NCBI GenBank assembly: GCA_026874595.1
Contig: CM049317.1
Location: 13,570,882 to 13,634,881 of the forward strand
Direction of reading: 5' to 3'
DNA: 64,000 nucleotides
From: Sipunculus nudus
Taxonomy: Eukaryota > Annelida > Sipuncula > Golfingiida > Sipunculidae
Of the stretch, positions 60,781 through 64,000 are shown piece after piece (position 1 is the stretch's first letter; each line of letters starts with the position of its first letter). A program made the position numbers and the translations under genes. The notes under the pieces are model-generated. The model ran no database searches. It was not told where the DNA came from and saw only the letters and a list, made by a program, of their open reading frames with translations.

Positions 60781-62330
60781 AGAAGACATATTTAATGCCG
60801 AGGCAAGACTCCTTTATTTTTTTGCAGGGAATACATTTCAGCCAAACCTACTGGAAAATCCTCCTGTAATTGGTTTCCATGACAGATTTAATTATGATTT
60901 TCTCACCCTGCTTAATACACATACTAATAATCTCTCCCCAGAATATCAGGATGCATCACAGTTCATACATGTAATGATTAGTAATGTGCCACTGTGAGTG
61001 GCCAAGCTAGCCTCCTTGCCGCCTTGTTCAATAATAGAGCAGGAAAGAAAAATACTGTTTAAAGCAATGAGACCGAGTGGAGGTTTAATGCGACGGCAGC
61101 ACGACAAAATGCATGCCAAGAGCGTCCTCAGCTAACGAGACGTGGGCTGTCTGGAGACCATATTGATCTGGTTGTCAGCATCATGCAGGACCTCCCGACG
61201 ATGCTCTGTAGCCCAGACGGCCAGCCTCCCCCGGCTGGCAGCCAGCGAAGGTGTAAGCCGAACGCGACATTAATGACACACTTGTACTGCGCTGCAACTT
61301 GAAAGCCAATGATGCTGATCAGACTAACAGCATCACTGATGATGCTCTCCCCCATCCGACCAGCCTCCATACCAACCAATCTTCCTCCCGCATCCCTTGA
61401 GCATCTCCCACTAGAGTCACTTCCATAGGAATCACAAATGCTGTATATAACACCAATGGGGGAGAAATTCAAATTTGTATTACACTGGCTCTCGATTTCA
61501 ACAGATCTCACTTGGCCAGTCTGATGCGAACAATTACAAATCTTTAAACAACAGACCATCCTCCACTGAATCAAATACAGCATGTCGCCCCACAATGGGA
61601 TTGTGGCAGGAATAATTATCACTGTAGGCACACCAAGGGACAAAAATTTCAAGTTTTGTTAGATTTAGCAGCAAGTATCACTGCCAGCCAGCTGTGACTA
61701 ATTATGTGCATTATAACAGAGCTCTTAACCCCAAACCAAAACCTTCCTCAATATCCATTATAACATTTCATTTCACTTCTGATATAATAAGAATTGTAAT
61801 CACTATATATTACACTGAGGGAGAGCAAAGCTAAATTTGCATTAGAAATCCTCCGCGCAGCCATAGATACTTGTGCCAGCTCCAAGTGAGTAATTAGATG
61901 CTTTATACTAGTTTAATATGGCTATTCTGTGCCACTTGGGGAGTCAACCTGAGCGGAACGTTTGAGTCTGATATAACTAAGCTTCCATGATGATTAAGCT
62001 AACTGCTGACTCCAGTCACATGTATCAGTGTGAAATATTCCACAAAGGTCTTGACTCAATAGAAAGTAATCTGCCATCGATCCATCAAAACCTTTTACAC
62101 AGTTCTGTCATTCTCTCGCTCTCTGCTTGTATTTTGTATCACTGAAAACAAATACTTCTCGGTAAGTGCAATTCTGGCAGAAAACCTCTAAAACTGCAGA
62201 CACCTACTGAATAAACAGCCACTTGTAGAAAGAACTGTTATAGCTGCCAGTATAACATACTAACTTGGTATGTGTGAACAAAATATAAAGATATACCATT
62301 ATTCTTAAATTAGTTCAATGGCATCCGGCT
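60780..62330. other. Complex unique non-coding stretch upstream of the zinc-finger gene
   Basis: More balanced base composition than the surroundings and no repeat families seen. It has several homeodomain-type (ttaattag-like, taattag near 61893) and SOX-type (aacaat, attgtt) words and E-boxes. A 174-codon minus frame at 61128-61652 has no recognisable domain and no start or splice support. A conserved regulatory region is possible but unproven. Confidence 0.3.
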
Positions 62331-62560
62331 TGCCGTTGCTCTTGTGTCCTTGGTTTTAACAGCTACTTAGTATAAAAGATTCTCTGGGTTCCATAACCAG
62401 GGCTGGCACAGAGCAAAGACTTGTAATCACACAAATGGGAGGGTGGTATCAGTGTGCATCCAGCTCTAAATTTAAAACATGAGACACCCCTTCTCATTGG
62501 TCTGATGTTTTGACCTGTGCCAGAACCAGTCACCCTATTCAATGCAATGAGCACCCTGTC
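62330..62560. repeat. Family D-related sequence, partial
   Basis: Shares agtataaaagattctctggg, gtgcatccagctc and tctcattggtctgatg with family D. The terminal CTGCAGTGT motif is not evident. Confidence 0.45.
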
Positions 62561-62884
62561 CACTCTCAAACATTGAATTTTATCAAATATTTTTTGCACC
62601 CCAAAAAAGCGCCCCCACCCCTGCAGTTCTAGGCTTAGATATGGCTTCTTTTGAGGTGAACATAAGTACTGCCAAAGTTTTCCTAGGTGACAATGACCTT
62701 TCCTCAAAGATATCCCTCAAAAATCCAAGGGGGGGGGGGGGGTGCTCATTATGGTGGGGGCACTCATTACGTTAAATATGGTAATCAGATTTGTGTCAGA
62801 TTAAGCAACATTTCGACTGCTTTATACCATGCTCTATGTGACACAGATGAGGCATCTGTGTTCGACTTTAAAGAAAAGTGAACA

Positions 62885-64000
62885 CCACTGAGATGAGAAC
62901 AGAACAGTGTTTATCAATTAAGCTTTATTCACCAAAACCTTAAATATCCAATTCCCATATAATTCCAATTCATTTCGTTTTATTTTTTTCAATTCAAAAG
63001 TTTCTAATTCACACAAGTCTCCCTTCAAATCCATTTCTAAATCAATTCAGAACTGACCCATGGTCTGGTCCTAAATCTCAACAACACATCTCCATAAAAC
63101 TGTGAATGTCTGCAACATCCCATTCACAGATTTAACTTAACAGGTAACTTCAACAATATTGAACCGCTGCTGTGCTATGGGTACGCTCATGTGGCAGCGG
63201 AAATCTTGCGCTTCTAAAGAAGCTACAGATTTTCACACTGCCTGCTTTGACCGTTTATGATGCACTTAAACACCAGGTGGTGCACATGGGCCTGTCTGAT
63301 GAAAAACTGCTGATGTGACGAGCAGCCAACCAAATGCAAGTCAACAAAAGCTCGACAGGCATCAGGCTTCGCCGAGAAACCACATGTGGGGCAATTCTCT
63401 CTGAGCCTGTGGCCTGTTCAAATGGTAGACAGGGCGATGAGCTGTCACTCAAAACAAAATGAACAACATTGGCTCCGTGTATTCCTCGCTTGGCTGGTAA
63501 ACCGTTTTGTCTTCAGGACAGGGTCTCATCTGATTGGACCAAAATACAGTGCTCCCCTCTGGTGTAGAGATTCAGGATACAAGGTCATAACAAACAGCGC
63601 TTATTATATAGGTAGTTGGCCTATGGGTTAAGTGCTGTGTAAAGAGCGTATGCTATAGGAAAAATATCTAATATTTGTACTGGACAACTGAGAGTGATCG
63701 AGAGTTCATTGATCTTGTATTATAAGAGTCTTATGACATTACTGTCATATATAAAAGAATATAAAAGGCCTTCAGATTCCCTACCTTTCCAATTTTAAGA
63801 AACATCTATCTTATATTTTTATGCACTCAACCAACTCTGCGCTAATTTTTCATGAATCAAAGGGTACATACATGAAGCGATTTAAAACACAAAAAGAAAA
63901 CGGTGAAACTGAACTTTTATGTTTTCTATCCATTTTCATATAAATTACAGAATATAAAGCAAGTCAAAGCAACAAACTACCAAAAAAGAAATTCTTCAAA
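62885..64000. other. No gene recognised
   Basis: 63130-63560 is more balanced in composition, with E-box words (caccaggtggtg, acatgtgg). Frames at 63255-63452 and 63386-63631 have no domain. A 5' exon of the zinc-finger gene could lie here or beyond. Confidence 0.4.

Noticed and set aside
61128-61652. 174-codon minus-strand frame
   Set aside because: No recognisable domain, mixed composition, no start or splice context. Length alone is not convincing in a 64-kb window.

Overview
This window is eukaryotic nuclear DNA. It has two multi-exon, intron-rich genes, both on the minus strand, with GT-AG introns and matched codon phases, set in AT-rich sequence full of dispersed repeats. Interspersed elements with tandem core repeats, an ACGG-type tetranucleotide tract and a terminal hairpin resemble elements known from molluscs, so a lophotrochozoan, probably a bivalve mollusc, is my best guess (inference, not proven).

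Layout. 1-15.7 kb: a large nuclear-type cyclophilin (PPIG/NKTR-like). Seven exons give a complete peptidyl-prolyl isomerase domain; the rest of the gene runs off the left edge. Its introns hold tRNA-derived SINE sequence, two Helitron-like elements, fold-back MITEs and long stretches of a pearl/HINE-like repeat (family A). 15.7-40 kb: a region with no recognisable gene. It holds a TA-flanked MITE, a 162-bp near-perfect fold-back, a 1.6-kb inverted repeat, a 629-bp element with ~48-bp terminal inverted repeats, a hAT-type MITE with a perfect 8-bp target duplication, a complete 1.2-kb family A element, and AT-rich unique DNA with two clusters of CRE-like motifs. 40-50.4 kb: a six-exon gene for a 1,127-residue, 11-finger C2H2/C2HC zinc-finger protein with SUMO-type motifs, probably a nuclear transcription regulator. 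The acceptor of its last exon is tandemly duplicated. 51-60 kb: a repeat block with a tandemly duplicated family A fragment, one copy carrying a Helitron-like insertion and the other supplying the empty site. 60-64 kb: more complex, mostly unique non-coding DNA upstream of the zinc-finger gene, possibly regulatory.

The two genes have no evident functional link beyond both being expected to act in the nucleus (a splicing-associated cyclophilin and a DNA-binding protein). The most informative structures are the family B Helitron-like elements, whose cores carry a 12-bp palindrome at alternating 129/149-bp spacing, and the partial exon duplication in the zinc-finger gene.
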